DNA of 64,000 nt from Paramecium octaurelia (lineage: Eukaryota; Ciliophora; Oligohymenophorea; Peniculida; Parameciidae): positions 434,001-498,000 of the forward strand of contig CAJJDP010000029.1 in NCBI GenBank assembly GCA_905182995.1, in the 5' to 3' direction. Of this stretch, positions 12,486-25,100 are shown one piece after another; position 1 is the first letter of the stretch, and each line of letters opens with the position of its first letter. Under the pieces are notes generated by a model. The model was not told the origin of the DNA. It ran no database searches and saw only the letters and a program-made list of their open reading frames with translations. A program made the position numbers and the translations under genes.

Positions 12486-13122
12486 ATGTTTATTATCAAA
12501 ATGATGAAAAGCCTTTTGGGAAACTTAGGGATCTGGAAAAAGGATGCAAAGATTTTATTTTTAGGGTATTTTAAAATAATAATATCGTTTATAGCCTCGA
12601 TAATGCAGGCAAAACAACTCTTTTGAGAAGATTGAAGGATGATAGAATGGTCTAACATGATCCAACATTGCATCCACATGCAGAAGAACTGGTTCTAGGA
12701 AAAGTTAGATTCAAAGCTTTTGATTTGGGTGGCCATCCTACTGTTAGAAGGACTTGGAAGAATTATTTCCCTACAGTTTAAGGAATTATCTACCTTGTTG
12801 ATTCATCAGATTAGAATAGATTGAAGGAAAGCAGAAATGAATTGGAATAAATTTTAAATACACCGGAGTTAGCATAAGTATTATAGCATTTAAATATTCC
12901 AATTAGGTTCCTATAGTAATTTTCGGGAATAAAATTGACAAGCCAGGAGCTGTGCCAGAAGAAGAATTGAGACAAGCACTAGGAATAAACGTTAAACAAA
13001 ATATTAACAAAAAAAACATTAAGGAAATTGATGGAAGACCTGTCGATGTATTTATGTGCAGTGTAGCAAATAAAGTAGGCTATGCTGAAGGTTTTAGATG
13101 GTTATCAGATTTATTAAATTGA
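12486..13122 (+). CDS. SAR1: small GTPase SAR1 (COPII coat)
   Basis: GTPase that starts COPII vesicle budding at the endoplasmic reticulum. 192 aa, three exons: 12486-12565, 12595-12877, 12907-13122, with two 29-nt introns. It shows the SAR1-type N-terminus (MFII), G1 as [10 protein letters not shown]3 as DLGGH (the SAR1 variant, where ARF has DVGGQ), and G4 as NKID. The first intron splits the G1 loop codon for Gly, which fixes the splice sites. The C-terminus [19 protein letters not shown] matches the family. Length is normal for SAR1. Confidence 0.96.
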
Positions 13123-13651
13123 GATTCATGATTAATATTTGTATTTCTTCATTTTATAAAATAACCTTTAATTTAGAACTTCAATCTTTTGATAAATTAA
13201 TTCAATTAATAAAAAAATTAAAGAATTCATTATAATATTAATTTATTATTTTATAATTTTTCGAAGTTTTTTTATTCAATTTTATTTTGGTAATTGTCAC
13301 ATTTGCAACCAGAGAGCTTTTGTTATTTCTTATAATCGATTTTTCTTCTTATTTTTTTTTACACTTGTATCACAAGTTAGTGATTTAAACGATAGGATTT
13401 AACAGAATTCATAACATCTGTGCTATTATGGAATCAAAGTGATAGAATTATTAGTAATAGGATTTGTTGTAGTCACAAGATGAATTACTTCCATTTTGTT
13501 GATCCAAATGTATCTTTGTCTATAAAATATCATTCTTATTATATGTTACAACAACTTTGGATTGATGAATAAACTGTTTAAAATTTTTCTTTATTTAATT
13601 TCTATTTATATAAATTCAGTATTTTTGTTCTCAACTAAATAATTTATACAA
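13123..13651. other. gene-poor stretch with weak ORFs
   Basis: On the minus strand a frame joined by a possible 33-nt intron (about 13507-13539) gives a Ser/Asn/Gln-rich C-terminus ending at a TGA near 13413, but no start codon was found. On the plus strand an open frame ends at a TGA near 13483 and includes a hydrophobic segment, also without a start. Neither is good enough to call a gene. Confidence 0.4.
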
Positions 13652-13879
13652 ATGATCATCTTGCAATAAGATATTCTTATTCAGAGATTGGGTGTTATAT
13701 TATTGTTACCTGCATTGTTATTTGTTTAGGTAGAGGGCAGTTATTATTCTTAAGGAGATTTTGAGAATAAAACTGTAACAATTGAATGTGTTCTTAATAA
13801 TGGCTTTTAATTGATTTAAGACATAAGTAAATTAAGCGATCTTAATAGCAATAATGATATGACTTTAGTATAATAATGA
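13652..13879 (+). CDS. unknown small secreted or single-pass protein (75 aa)
   Basis: Open frame of 75 codons. Residues about 12-26 are hydrophobic (LGVILLLPALLFVQVEG) and may act as a signal peptide or membrane anchor, followed by a hydrophilic segment with one cysteine. No intron is needed. No family recognised. The N-terminal extension of about ten residues before the hydrophobic part is unusual for a signal peptide. Confidence 0.45.
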
Positions 13880-14184
13880 GTTTGCTTTTTATGGAATATA
13901 TTGTAATATTTTTTAATATAATCTATAAAGATTATCTAAAATTTAACAGAGAATCAAAAGTTTTTTATTAAACAATTAAATTTTGTTAAAATAAAATATT
14001 AGTCATCTCACTAAAATTTGTAAATTTACTTTATTTTTTTTAAATATTTTAAAAGATCTTAATCCCTTAGATCTCGAGCTTTCTATTGCTATGGTTTAAT
14101 AAGACAATCATTGAATTACTTTATCGCTTTATGAGGGGAATTACTCACATAATACGACATTATTAAATAAATTCTAATATTAAT
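13880..14184. other. AT-rich intergenic stretch
   Basis: No coding-like frame seen; several in-frame TGAs in all frames. Confidence 0.6.
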
Positions 14185-14583
14185 ATGGGATCATCTTGCA
14201 AATCAATAAAAAATGTAAAAGAATCCAACGATTTCGATACTCCAGAATAAGAAGGAGCCATTCGCACAGTTGGGGATGAGCCTATTCCCAAGAAACCCTA
14301 TTGTTGTCTTTCAAATGAATTAACTGAATAATCTGATAATTTTGGCGAATTAGAAGTCGACAAACACACTGGAATGCCTGAAAATCAAATTTTCCTTAAT
14401 TCTGTGGTCTACTCAAGGGAAATTGCCCGTTCGGAGTAATTCTAACAGAATAGAAAGCATCGTCCAAAAAAGAGATTAAATAAAGTTAGTCAAAATACTG
14501 AAACACATTACGAAAAACAAATATACAAACAATTAAGGATGAATATTTTATCGCCGGATGGCATCATTAGAAAAGTACATTGA
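14185..14583 (+). CDS. unknown, predicted N-myristoylated protein (132 aa)
   Basis: Intronless. The N-terminus MGSSCKS fits the N-myristoylation consensus (Gly2, Ser6-like small residue) with a cysteine at position 5 that could be palmitoylated, so the protein is probably membrane-attached. The rest is hydrophilic, with a CC pair near residue 45, a basic patch (KHRPKKRLNK) and a C-terminus NILSPDGIIRKVH. No family recognised. The 3' end overlaps the convergent minus-strand frame by 20 bp. Confidence 0.7.
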
Positions 14584-14911
14584 AACAAAACAATATGGTT
14601 CGTGAATAAAATTTTTTGTCTATGTTATTTTTATGAGAAAATGCTAATTCAAAACATTTGATGTACTACATAAATAATTACCAGTAGAGGAGAAAAAAGT
14701 ATAATAATATTTTTAATATACCTTCTAACTCCTACCTTCTGACCTTTTTGTAATCAATATCCTTAATGTATCCTTCACTCCTCCTTTTCATATTATCATA
14801 ATAACTATTATAGGTTTCTATTTCTTGATGCTCCTAATTATTCTTGGGTTTTTGATTTCTATTAAATTCATCATTTTTTGAAATTGAGTTTGAGCTTACA
14901 ACTTAAAGCAT
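14564..14911 (-). CDS. unknown small protein (about 115 aa)
   Basis: The first 70 codons look coding: Asn/Gln/Ser-rich, then a charged segment (MKRRSEGYIKDIDYKKVRRQ). The last 45 codons are hydrophobic and AT-driven, so the real end may be earlier. No start upstream of 14911 in frame. No family recognised. Confidence 0.45.
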
Positions 14912-15111
14912 TATAATATTGCGTTTTTTTGGTTTTCTAATAATAACAAGTCATATATATTTGTAATATATTTCTATATTAATATAAAATTATGAGAAAT
15001 TTAAATTTTTTAGCGCGGTAGCATTTTTTAATATATCATACAATCAAAAATACCAAAAGAAAAATTAATTAGTCTTTCTTCTGTTTTATTTATGTTATTC
15101 TTATGATCAGA

Positions 15112-15363
15112 TGATCAGAGGTGAATAATTTTAGAAAGCATTTCCTTTAGTTTAATAAATTCTAAATAAAGTAGTTATTCGAAGAGTATATATTATTAAA
15201 TTAACTACTCATTTTCGTTATAATTATAACCTTTAGTTGTAGGATAATAAATCGTCATAGCTTAAGTCATCAATTATTTTAATATTTATTAGAATGGGAA
15301 TTAGGCGATTATCAAAAAGATGACGAGATATTGGATTTCAATTAATTACAATTTTTTAATTGA
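15112..15363 (+). CDS. possible small gene, exon structure unresolved
   Basis: From ATG 15112 one frame reads MIRGEQFQKAFPLVQQILNK. In another frame, continuous from the TGA at 15113-15115 to the TGA at 15361-15363, a coding-like C-terminus appears (LLEWELGDYQKDDEILDFNQ). I could not find a micro-intron that joins them in phase. Probably a real small gene spliced in a way I cannot resolve by eye; no family recognised. Confidence 0.35.
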
Positions 15364-15457
15364 GTGTAAATAACTATGTATATGAAATAATACGTATGAT
15401 TCCCTTAATAAAAGAGAGTTATCTTCTGAATCTAGATTCAAAATTTATTTAAACACA

Positions 15458-16994
15458 ATGAATTCTATACAATAACTCTATTTTCAAGCCATACTCAAGC
15501 AATAAGAATTAGAAAAAATCAAATAGGAGGAACAGGTACAAAGATAGAATCAAGAAGTAAATTGATTTAAAAACTATGTTTAGATTAGCAAATAGCAGTT
15601 ATTGCTCTCTTTTGTTTCGCAGCCTGGTTTACACGCCGGTGATAAGTAAGAAGTTTTAATATATATATTAGATAAAGTTGGCCTTTAATCGACATTCAAA
15701 ACAGAATAACATAATTTTACTAACAATTAGTGCTTAGACGAGAAACAGTGATCATTAGGAATTAAATCGAATATCATCTACCTTATTTCCTCAATGTATT
15801 GGGTAATTTGATCATTCATGGGTTGGATTCAATAAAATGTGAAGGAAATTATATTGGAATTCTAAAATCCTAATTTTTAAATTAACCAATGGGCATTACT
15901 ATGAGTAATTCATTGTTCAAAACTCTCTCTCTCCTCTTGAGATCATCCCTTGTTTAATTTGATAAAGGTACTTTTTAATGCTTATGTTAAGATTAAATCT
16001 AGGATCGAAGATGTGTCAATATGAAATATCTTTATCAATTCTTATTATTTAGAGATGACTTTTGCGATATTTTTTATAATTCTCTATTTCAATATTAGAT
16101 ATCTTCACACAAATAAGTGAGTTAATAGCTAAGCTTCTATCAATTACATCAATTGGTGATTAAAAAGTCAGAAGATGTTTGGTGCACATTCATATACAAA
16201 CTATTGAGCTAACAGTAATAGTAGTTAACGACAGATTAGTTTTTTGTTTAATTTAATCATTACACACTTCTGCTGAATAATTTCTTTAAGAAACCAAATC
16301 TAATCTTTAACGTAGTTGAAAATACTGTAAAACAAACAGCCCAGTTCCATAATGACGCAATCTTTTAAGAAGTATGAACTGTTATTTAATTTAGTATCTT
16401 TTGATTATGGGTAGCTTCAAAGCAACAACCTAAGATTTCTTGAAATAAGCGACCTCTATATTTTTTGATGAGAACAGCTCTGCAATTGATTTGTCGGAAT
16501 TTATAATAAAAACCAAAAAAATACAGAATCAATTGAATAGTTCCATCTTATATATATTGCCTATGCTATTGCAATTGGAGAATCAAATGATCGATATGGT
16601 CTAAGTAAATGGGAAACAAGAAGCAGATCCAGTCAAAAACAGTTCCAATTATTATTTAAAGATGATTGAGAGGCTGAAAAATAAATGTGTATATAATGGA
16701 GAGGAAAATTGCAATTGCAAGAAGTGTTAATGCATCAGAAGGAATAGAAATTCTGCCAATGAATCTCAAAGGAAAAAGAGAGAGGCTCTTGAAAAAATAG
16801 GTCCATTGCAAGATGCTTTTGAAGAATTAAGAAAAAAGGTTAGAGTAGTACAGAATGAGAATGAGAATCTTAGACAATTACTTATAAATGTGTTCTAACA
16901 TCCTTAAGTATCAAAGCTGGCTTCAACATTCATAGAACCTCTCACAAAAATCATATCAGATGCAGATAGTGAATTTGCTTCATATGAATGTTGA
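15458..16994 (+). CDS. bZIP-like protein with cysteine cluster
   Basis: 486 aa with three micro-introns (15557-15583, 15646-15671, 16372-16394); exons then sum exactly to a multiple of three, which supports one gene rather than two. The N-terminal 380 residues are helical and Gln-rich with no recognised domain. Near residue 400 lies a cysteine cluster (CVYNGEENCNCKKCQC) directly before a bZIP-type basic region, RRNRNSANESQRKKRE, matching N-x3-A-x2-S/C-x-R/K spacing. A heptad-like helix with Leu/Val follows. The cluster could bind a metal next to the DNA-contact helix; this is inference. An alternative start at ATG 16407 would give only the C-terminal third. Confidence 0.65.
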
Positions 16995-17063
16995 TTTTAT
17001 TTAACTCATTTTTATAAACTAATTAATATATTAAAATGAATTATATTATATAACTTATTTTAT

Positions 17064-17492
17064 ATGAAATAGAATGATGTTTTTACAAAACGAGAAACTC
17101 TACGACCAATCAATACATTGACCTGTTTTGATTCTGCTCATTCGAATTCTCTATACATTATAAAAATGAAGGAGTTGACAGGAATCTATAAATAAGAAAG
17201 TGAATTGTTGTAGGATGATCTTTCTCACATGAATCAATTAATTAATTCATAGAGCCAGGACATTCAAAATGAAATTGAACCTCAAATCTTTTAACTCAAA
17301 TAAATGCTGTAAAATCAGGTTGTTGAATACAATAATGAAATGGAGGATCAGATTGTGTAATTGGAAAACATCAGAAATGATAATTTAGATTTAGAAAAAG
17401 AAATATACAAATTGCAATAACGGTTGACTTAATTGGATGATCATATTGGATAATAAGTGCTATAAAGAAAGTACGATATCAAATTTTCATGA
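17064..17492 (+). CDS. coiled-coil protein, unknown (142 aa)
   Basis: Intronless. After a Thr/Arg-rich start, residues 35-140 are a continuous Glu/Gln/Leu-rich helix (for example LENIRNDNLDLEKEIYKLQQ) consistent with a coiled coil. No other domain. It lies on the same strand 69 bp after the bZIP-like gene. Function unknown; ciliary or cytoskeletal roles are common for such proteins in ciliates but nothing here proves it. Confidence 0.7.
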
Positions 17493-17665
17493 TTTATAAA
17501 TGCAAAATATATAATTTAAAGCTAATTATACTAATTTTCATGACATGTTCAACTGATTAGCCAGTAGACATAGCAATAACATCAATAATTAGGATTGCGA
17601 TATTGCAATGAAAATAAAAGGAGACTAAATTAATATGATTTTTATAATTTTAAATTGTGATACTT

Positions 17666-20600
17666 TCATTCCTTATTAAGTTGTTAAAAATCTTAATAAA
17701 CATTGTGTAGTCCAAACTACTTTCTTTGATGATTTTTGGACAATTGGAATAGAGGTCTTTCTTACTCAGTGTTTTAAGGTAGTTCCAGAGAACTGTAATC
17801 AACTTTGGTTAAATCAACTGTGATCGGTATGCCTTAATAATGAATGGGAGAGAAATACCTAGATTCTTCAAATAGGTTGTTCTGTCTTCATTGGATTGCA
17901 TTTAGATGAATTATTTAAAATTAAGGACAATAACCTATTTTGTGATGGTTTACAACAATTTGATTTACAAGAGTCCGAATCCATTCAATGTTTTTAAATC
18001 GAAGTTTAATGAACTCCAACTAGCTATAAAGAGAGATGATTCACTTAATTTATAGTATAGGATAATTACATTGAAGGTAAGTACAATTCAACATTGATAC
18101 CATCAATACTCTTATTAGTTTCGAATTGAATACCTAATAAATTTAGATATTTGACACAGAATTCATATGAAAAAGATTGCTTCAGATTGGAATTGGCAAT
18201 TTAGAATCTTGCCTTTAAGAATCTCTCATCACTCAGGAAGTTGTCATGCAAACTAGTAACACGTGTGTTTGGATATTTCCTGATCAATATTTCATAGAAC
18301 ATAGCACTCTTAAAAGTATCCCTATATTTAGGTTCACTTATATTTTCTGCAATCTTTTCGATTGTCTCAAAAGGTTGATCTGCTAGGACTTAATATTGTA
18401 TCAATTTGAGTGCAGTTACACTTGGAATTTGTGTGTTTTCTAAGATTGAATTAATAAGATCTACGAATTCTTACTCAACAAATCCTAGACTAAGAACACT
18501 ATTAATAATCTCAAAATAAAAGTTTCTATATGCTGAAGATTGCTACTTGATCTTTTCTAGCGATCTTTTGAATAGATCGGTTTATTTCATTTTGGCTAAG
18601 GCGAAGATTTCTAAGATCTAAACTCTTTATTCATTGTGAACTGAATAAAATGAATATCCATAAGTTTCCAGTAGGACATTGTAAACCCCTGAAGATTAGA
18701 TTTAGAATCTTGCAAATTTATTGGCAGCTCTAATGATTCGATTGATCCCCAGTTTGCCAGACAATTCACTAAATGAAAATGCCAACTCCTTTAAAATTAA
18801 GTGGTCCTTGGCAAACATGATTAGATCAAAATATTATTTAGTTTACAATTAGGGCAATAGTGTTTATAGTTTTGTTTTGACATCAATCAATTCTTCAGGT
18901 GTTAAATTACTTAAGGTAATCAATTCCAATATTGTTTAATATTTGACTTCCTTCTCCAAAGCCTTAAAGCAATCCTTTTTGAGTTTATCTCCTAACTCAC
19001 TCACATCCTGGGGAGCCCTTTCAGCTGACAATGCAATCCCGCATAATTGAATTTTTGTGTAATGATGAATCTTTTCATTGCTTAATTGAGTAGCAGCTTC
19101 TTCAGGGTTCAATATGTTATGAGTGATAAGCAAATTAACAAACAAAGGGTCTGGATATGGAGAACAAGGATAATTCCTTTTGAATTATTCTGAGATCTTC
19201 TTGATTGCAGCACTAACAAATTTACTATGATATCCTACAATCTCAAATCGATTTGCGAAGTTGACAATTGAATATAGTTTTTATTCCGGTTATGCGTAAT
19301 AGGCATTAGCCAATAATGTAGTGACCGATTGGATTTGATCGCTTTTAATGAGTTCCATTAACTTGTGTGAGTTGAGTGTCAAATAATCAACAAATTTTTA
19401 AATTGGGATACTCTTTGGATCCTGTTGAAGAATTGAAATTAGGGCAGAAAATGATTCAGAATCAAATGAATCCACCTCTTAAACTAATCTTTACATGACC
19501 TATCTTAGATTCACCTGAGGTTCTTGTTCGTCATATAACGCAATGAGAGCCTGTCTGCACCTTGAATTGCAACAACAATGAATCAATTCCCTGCAAACTC
19601 TAAGGAAATCAAATTTTTGTTATTATACTTATTCAACTAATTTCAGATAGGCTTCCTCTTGTAGTTGATATTTGATTTAAAAATTGAGTTCGTTGTCGTT
19701 CAGTGTCTTTAAGGCTTACAATGGATAATGTTCAATTTACTCTCTAATTACTGTAATGAGAGTTAGCAAGTGTTCCTTTGCATCTCTATTAGCATACACA
19801 ATATAATAGACAGCTTAATTGAAAGGAATCTTTTTAGATTCATAATTTTGCATAAATTTGTCTACATGTTCTTTCAAGTTAATCCCATGAATAAATAAGT
19901 AATTCAAAACTTTAATGCTTTTGTCTTCTACCTTTTAAAGGGTTTGAAGTACCTCATCTACTTTCCTGTGTTTCAATAAAGCCAGCATCAATGAACTCAT
20001 CAGTGAAACATCAATTGTCTTATTTGAAATTCTGTTACACACTTCAATCAGTACTTTTTTTATTGCATCTTAAGGCATTCTCTGAATGGTCATTTTAATC
20101 ATTCTTTCTGCAATTTAAATTAAGAATCTATCAGATAAATTCGATGGGTTTTATTCCAAAGTACTCAAAATCATATCTCTTAATTCCCTTAGGAGATCTA
20201 CTTCGAATTATCTTGGAAGATAGTCATAGGCCTTGAAAATATTGATAACTGACTCATCTGGGAGTGATTCCACCTTCTCTAATAGTTAATCTTTAATCCT
20301 TTTGATTTAGATTGGCAATTAGAATTTTGGAGGAAGATTTTAAAATTGTACTTCAGCACAAACCTTAAATAACAAGGATTTCTAAATGATATTAATTATT
20401 TTGAATACTTATTCAATATCGAAGCTGTCTAATAGACCGTCTAATAATTTGAAGGAATTTGTGAGGATTACTTAATCGTACTTAGAGAGATTGCAATGAT
20501 TTATTTTGGTGATCACAGTGCTCAACAATTGGGTTATGAGGAATGGAGACATTTATTTAGATGTTAACATTTGTTCTGATATAGCTTTAACTAGAGTCTC

Positions 20601-21048
20601 ATTATAATGGTTTAGAATTGATAAATCAAAGTAAATGTTGCACATGTTTCTAAATGAAAACATTTAATTGTCTGTCATCTATTAAACTCGCTAATATAAC
20701 TAGTTTTGGGTTTGATTGGTGATATTAGTTGGAATTCTATTTAATCTGAATTTTCTTAACCAAAATAATACATCCACAACATCTGAATTTAAGTGATTAA
20801 ATACCATATTCTGACAATTGATCAACAATATCATTCAATTTACTTGTAATTTCAGAGAAGTTATTGTCTGAATTTATCTAACGGCTAAATCTGCCAAGCA
20901 CTCTCAAAGATAACACTACATGTTCATGTTTAAATGATTCTTTGTTTTCTTCGTACAATCGGAAGAGACTACTCGGATTCTCTACACTATTCAATTTTTA
21001 AACTAATGATTCATATGTGGCAAACCCAAATGTTATTACTCTATTCAT
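17666..21048 (-). CDS. RAP-domain protein with helical repeats, probably mitochondrial
   Basis: About 1,100 aa, mostly amphipathic helical repeats of roughly 35-40 residues, as in FASTK/OPR-type organellar RNA-binding proteins. The C-terminus fits a RAP domain: IDGINVELYLPS (the strand that carries the conserved DGxxVDL) and later QVIVLNFKQFIQMQ followed by TYLKNLGI. Keeping that domain in frame requires two 26-nt introns: one just after LYLPS and one inside the codon after KNLG; the protein then ends NVYQDFQQLNKE. Without splicing the frame stops at 17985. Exon lengths show at least one further intron upstream that I have not placed. RAP proteins act in organelle RNA processing or translation; that role here is inference. 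Confidence 0.75.
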
Positions 21049-21083
21049 CCAGAATTAAATAATTTAATTTGATTTATAAAATT

Positions 21084-21798
21084 TCAAACTTCAAAAGTCA
21101 TTTACATTTGCGATTGTTTCAATGAAATCAATGGTTTCTAATTTTGTTTGAGAGCCTTCTTCCCAACATTATGGATCTATTGGTAAATTACTTTTTTATT
21201 CCCAATTTCCCCATAACCATCAAATATCAAACTGTCATTCTCTTATCTATATGATAATTGTAAATTTTATATGTCCTTGTTCCAACCCAAAGTTAACTAG
21301 TAGAATTGTATATTATTATCAATTACAGTTTTCGGCTTTTAATTTATAAAACATTTACTTGTAATACAAATTATGCCTTTTATTAATAAGTCTCTAATTC
21401 TCTCTATAATTCTTGGTTATGCTATTAAACCCTTATTGAATTTGCCTCAATCAATTGATATTAATTCAAATTAGTTGTTTTCTCCTATATTTGTTACATA
21501 TTAATTCTATTAATTGTGTAATTTACATACTCGAAATTCTTTATCTAATTCTTCAAATTCGATATCTCATCCTACAATTGTTTTTATTCTTGATTCAATT
21601 ACTGATTTTCTTGAAAGAGTCTATCATACTTGTTTTTCCATTCTTAGGCTGCCTTACACAATAGAACCTATTTCTCATATTCGAATCTAAAGTAAATCCT
21701 TTATTAAAATACTTCAGATCTGCTAATGTCTATTTCAATTCCACATTTTCTTAACTAAGCTATTGGATTTTATTTTCAAGGTTCACTTGGGGAAACAT
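21084..21798 (-). CDS. coiled-coil protein, unknown (211 aa)
   Basis: Three micro-introns (26, 23 and 30 nt) give a 211-aa product whose exons sum to a multiple of three. Residues 5-140 form a long coiled coil rich in Gln, Asn and Glu (for example LQDEISNLKNQIKNFEYVNY). The C-terminal 70 residues are not coiled coil and end MQMTFEV. The stop lies 35 bp from the start codon of the downstream RAP gene on the same strand. No family recognised. Confidence 0.7.
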
Positions 21799-22178
21799 CA
21801 AATTTAATATAATAAATAACTCACAATTACATATTCTATAACTATATAATGGCGAAAAATATTAATAAAAAGTTCTATTAAAAATAATCCGAATAATTTA
21901 GATTTCTTAATTATCTGAAAAAACATCATATTCATTTATTTTGTTCATTTACTTATTATTCCAACTATTCTAATTTAAGAAGTGTGAATGACTTTATTGG
22001 CATTATTTTTGGTTTGCATAAAACTTCTGAAAATTGTGGCTTCTCTGAAAACACTTAACCATTTCTTGGGATTATCTCTTTGGCATTCATTATTCAGATG
22101 TTATGAATTATTTATATAAATTAAATAATATAATTTAAAGTATAATTATAAGGTTATTATAATTAAATAAGTTATATT
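21799..22178. other. AT-rich intergenic stretch
   Basis: Between two minus-strand genes. No coding-like frame seen; expected to hold the promoter of the coiled-coil gene. Confidence 0.55.
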
Positions 22179-25100
22179 TCATCTTCTCTTTTGTTTTTTA
22201 CATATAGTTATGAATATTAGAATAGAAAAGTTGTTAATAACAAGAATGCCAATTTGGATCAGTCTAGAATCAGATTCATTCTCTCTTTTTATTTTACTCA
22301 CAACATTTACTTTAAATTCTAAGGTAGCTACCTCACTTGACACTTGAAATGTAACACTTTCTTCTCCTTCAATATTAATGTTATCATTTTTAACTAATGT
22401 CCATTGATCGATTCTATAAATTGTTACAATGTTATCCAAATTATTGTGCACGGCTATGTGAGTATTATTTAACTATGAAAGTGTTTTATTGTGTAAATAT
22501 AGAGAGGAGCTCGGATTTAATTGTTAAAATCCACTTTAGAGCTCATATACAAACAATTAAAAGCTTTAACAATTGTACAAAAATTTATTTTGTAGAAGAA
22601 AGCATTAGCAAAGAATATTAAAATTCGAAGGCCTAATAATATTATTTAATTTGATATTTATTTCTTATTGGCTGAGAATTATCTACACATAAAATAATAA
22701 ATCTGTTCTGTAATTAAAAATTACTTTTAAATCTAATTTTTCTTCTTAGACTTAAGATAAATTTAAAATACTAAGTTAAATTAATTAAGTAAAACTTGGG
22801 AGATAATGACTCATTTCAATTAAATTGTAAATGTTTAGAGTAGGTATTGTATAATTTTATAAATTATGAATTAATTCTTCTGAATTTATTTAATAACAAT
22901 TTATTTTTATTTAATCCTTTCCAAAGAGAATTTAACAGAATTTATTATTATCGAATTAATGATATAAAAAATTATCCGCATTAGTCTCACTAGATTTAAA
23001 AGAGGATATCAAAGTAATTTTATCATCGATAAAATAATAGTTGCTTTCTTGAAAAAATTAAACTAGTAATATTTATTTTTTTAATGTAGATGATAAGAAC
23101 ATTCCTTCTATAAAAATAGCTTATTTACTGCCTTTACTTAAATAAGTTATTTATACGAGATTAAGTTCAGATTAATTTATTACCAATAATTTCTCACCAA
23201 GTTTATAAACTTTCATATTATTAGGAAAGAAACTAATTGGTAACGATAAATTGCTCTCGTAATCTTTTGTTAATTCTTATAAAATAAAAAATGAATTTTC
23301 TATATTTAGACATAAAGTATTTAAGAAATAAAGGCAGTATTTTTTACCAACAACTATAAACGGATTTTATAAAGTAAAATAGGTTTCATTTTTCAATTTG
23401 AAACCAAAAAATGATCCTGAAACAAATTTATTTGGATTTAGGAAGGTTTAATTATTCTCCATGATAATTTAAGGATTACTTTAATTGATAAGTTATAAAT
23501 TGAATTAAAAATTGAGTACTGATATGTTTAATTATTCACTATAAATTTTAATATCTTTTTCAGATTTTTCATATACATCTAGTTATAATTATTCTTTGTA
23601 TGTGATTGAATTGATTTCTTTTAGATTAAAAAATATGGTGATATACTGAAGGTTGTATTATACTAATTCTTGATTATGATCGTAATAATAAAGGATACCA
23701 GAATATGCATAAAAATATTAATAAGGTGTAGTTATTATATCATAGTATTCAAGATTATTCCATTAATCAAGATTAAATAATAAAATATGAAATAAATTCT
23801 TATCCTATTTTTTGGTTAATATTATAAAAATGTTTTACAAAATCTAATAGTATAATGGTTAAATTGGTATATAATCTGAAAAGTTAAAGGTATAAAGTTT
23901 TTAATATTTTTGGTTAGCAATTAAATATTGATCGATGGCACTCATTTCTTTATTCATTACTAACAAAAGCAGATTTAGTGGATTTCTTTTTTTCAACTAT
24001 CCCCCTAATAACAGCAATTTTTAATGGATTTCTATTATTTAATAAAAATATAATACCTAAAGTATCAGTAGTTCCTATTTCAATTAATAAATGTGATTCC
24101 ATTTAGAAAATATAAATATTTAAAAAATTCAGAACTTTTATAACTTCTGATAGATCTTACCAAATACTTGTTTCAGGATAATCAAAACTATAAATTTGTT
24201 AATTACTGAATGAATTTAGATTATAATTTTCCTACAAGAATTCTGAGGAATTGACTAATTATAAGTACATTAAATTGTGATATAAAAATGAAATTCTTAT
24301 CTACTCTTTAAATTCATGAATTTCACATGTTAAAAAATTTTATGGATAAGGCGATGATTTAAATAAGAATATCTTCCCATGGGTTTCCTGCACTAAAGCA
24401 AACTTGCTATTACTTACTTCATAATAATTTATTAAATTTAAATCAATTTTTAAATTATGATTGGTAAAACTTGAAGAGTTGAGATTATACGTTACTACAA
24501 GATTGTCTTTTTTATTAAACAGCAAATAAACTTCTTATTTAATGCTAAATAAAAAAAATTAACCAGTAACTCTTAATTTTTTTAGTTATTTTGAAAAATA
24601 GTCTTCAGTAGATTCCAACTCACTTGATTATACTTTTGGAAAATATATTTAAAAATTTATATTTCTAATTAAATTGTATTTGAATCTGTCAATCTACACA
24701 TCATTAAAATTCTTGTTTATTTAAATCATATGATTGTATTTCTTTAGATTCTACATTTTTACTTTTAAATAATCATTTTAATCAGGATGTTCAAAGATAA
24801 TAAAGCATCTTGTTAATGTTAGTCTAAGACTATCAAGCCTAAAAATTCCTAAATATTATCCCTATTATTAGTATAGCATATAGTTTTAAAATAAATTTAG
24901 CTCAAATAAATGGACTTAACCAGTATCATCAACAATCCAAAAGACATTATCGCCTCTATAGAATGCAAATATTTATTTGACCTTAATATTAATTACCTAA
25001 TTTATTTCTATTGATGCAATAGCTAGCAGATGGTCGGAATATTAGAATAAAAGAATAGAAGAGCCAAAAGTCACCACTTATTTTAAATCTTAGATTCTTA

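Noticed and set aside
16372..16410. A gene boundary splitting the bZIP-like gene in two
   Set aside because: A 23-nt intron at 16372-16394 removes the TGA in phase and all exons then sum to a multiple of three; one gene is simpler, though not proven.
17500..17665. Small gene after the coiled-coil protein
   Set aside because: Short frames only, with no start or protein-like composition.
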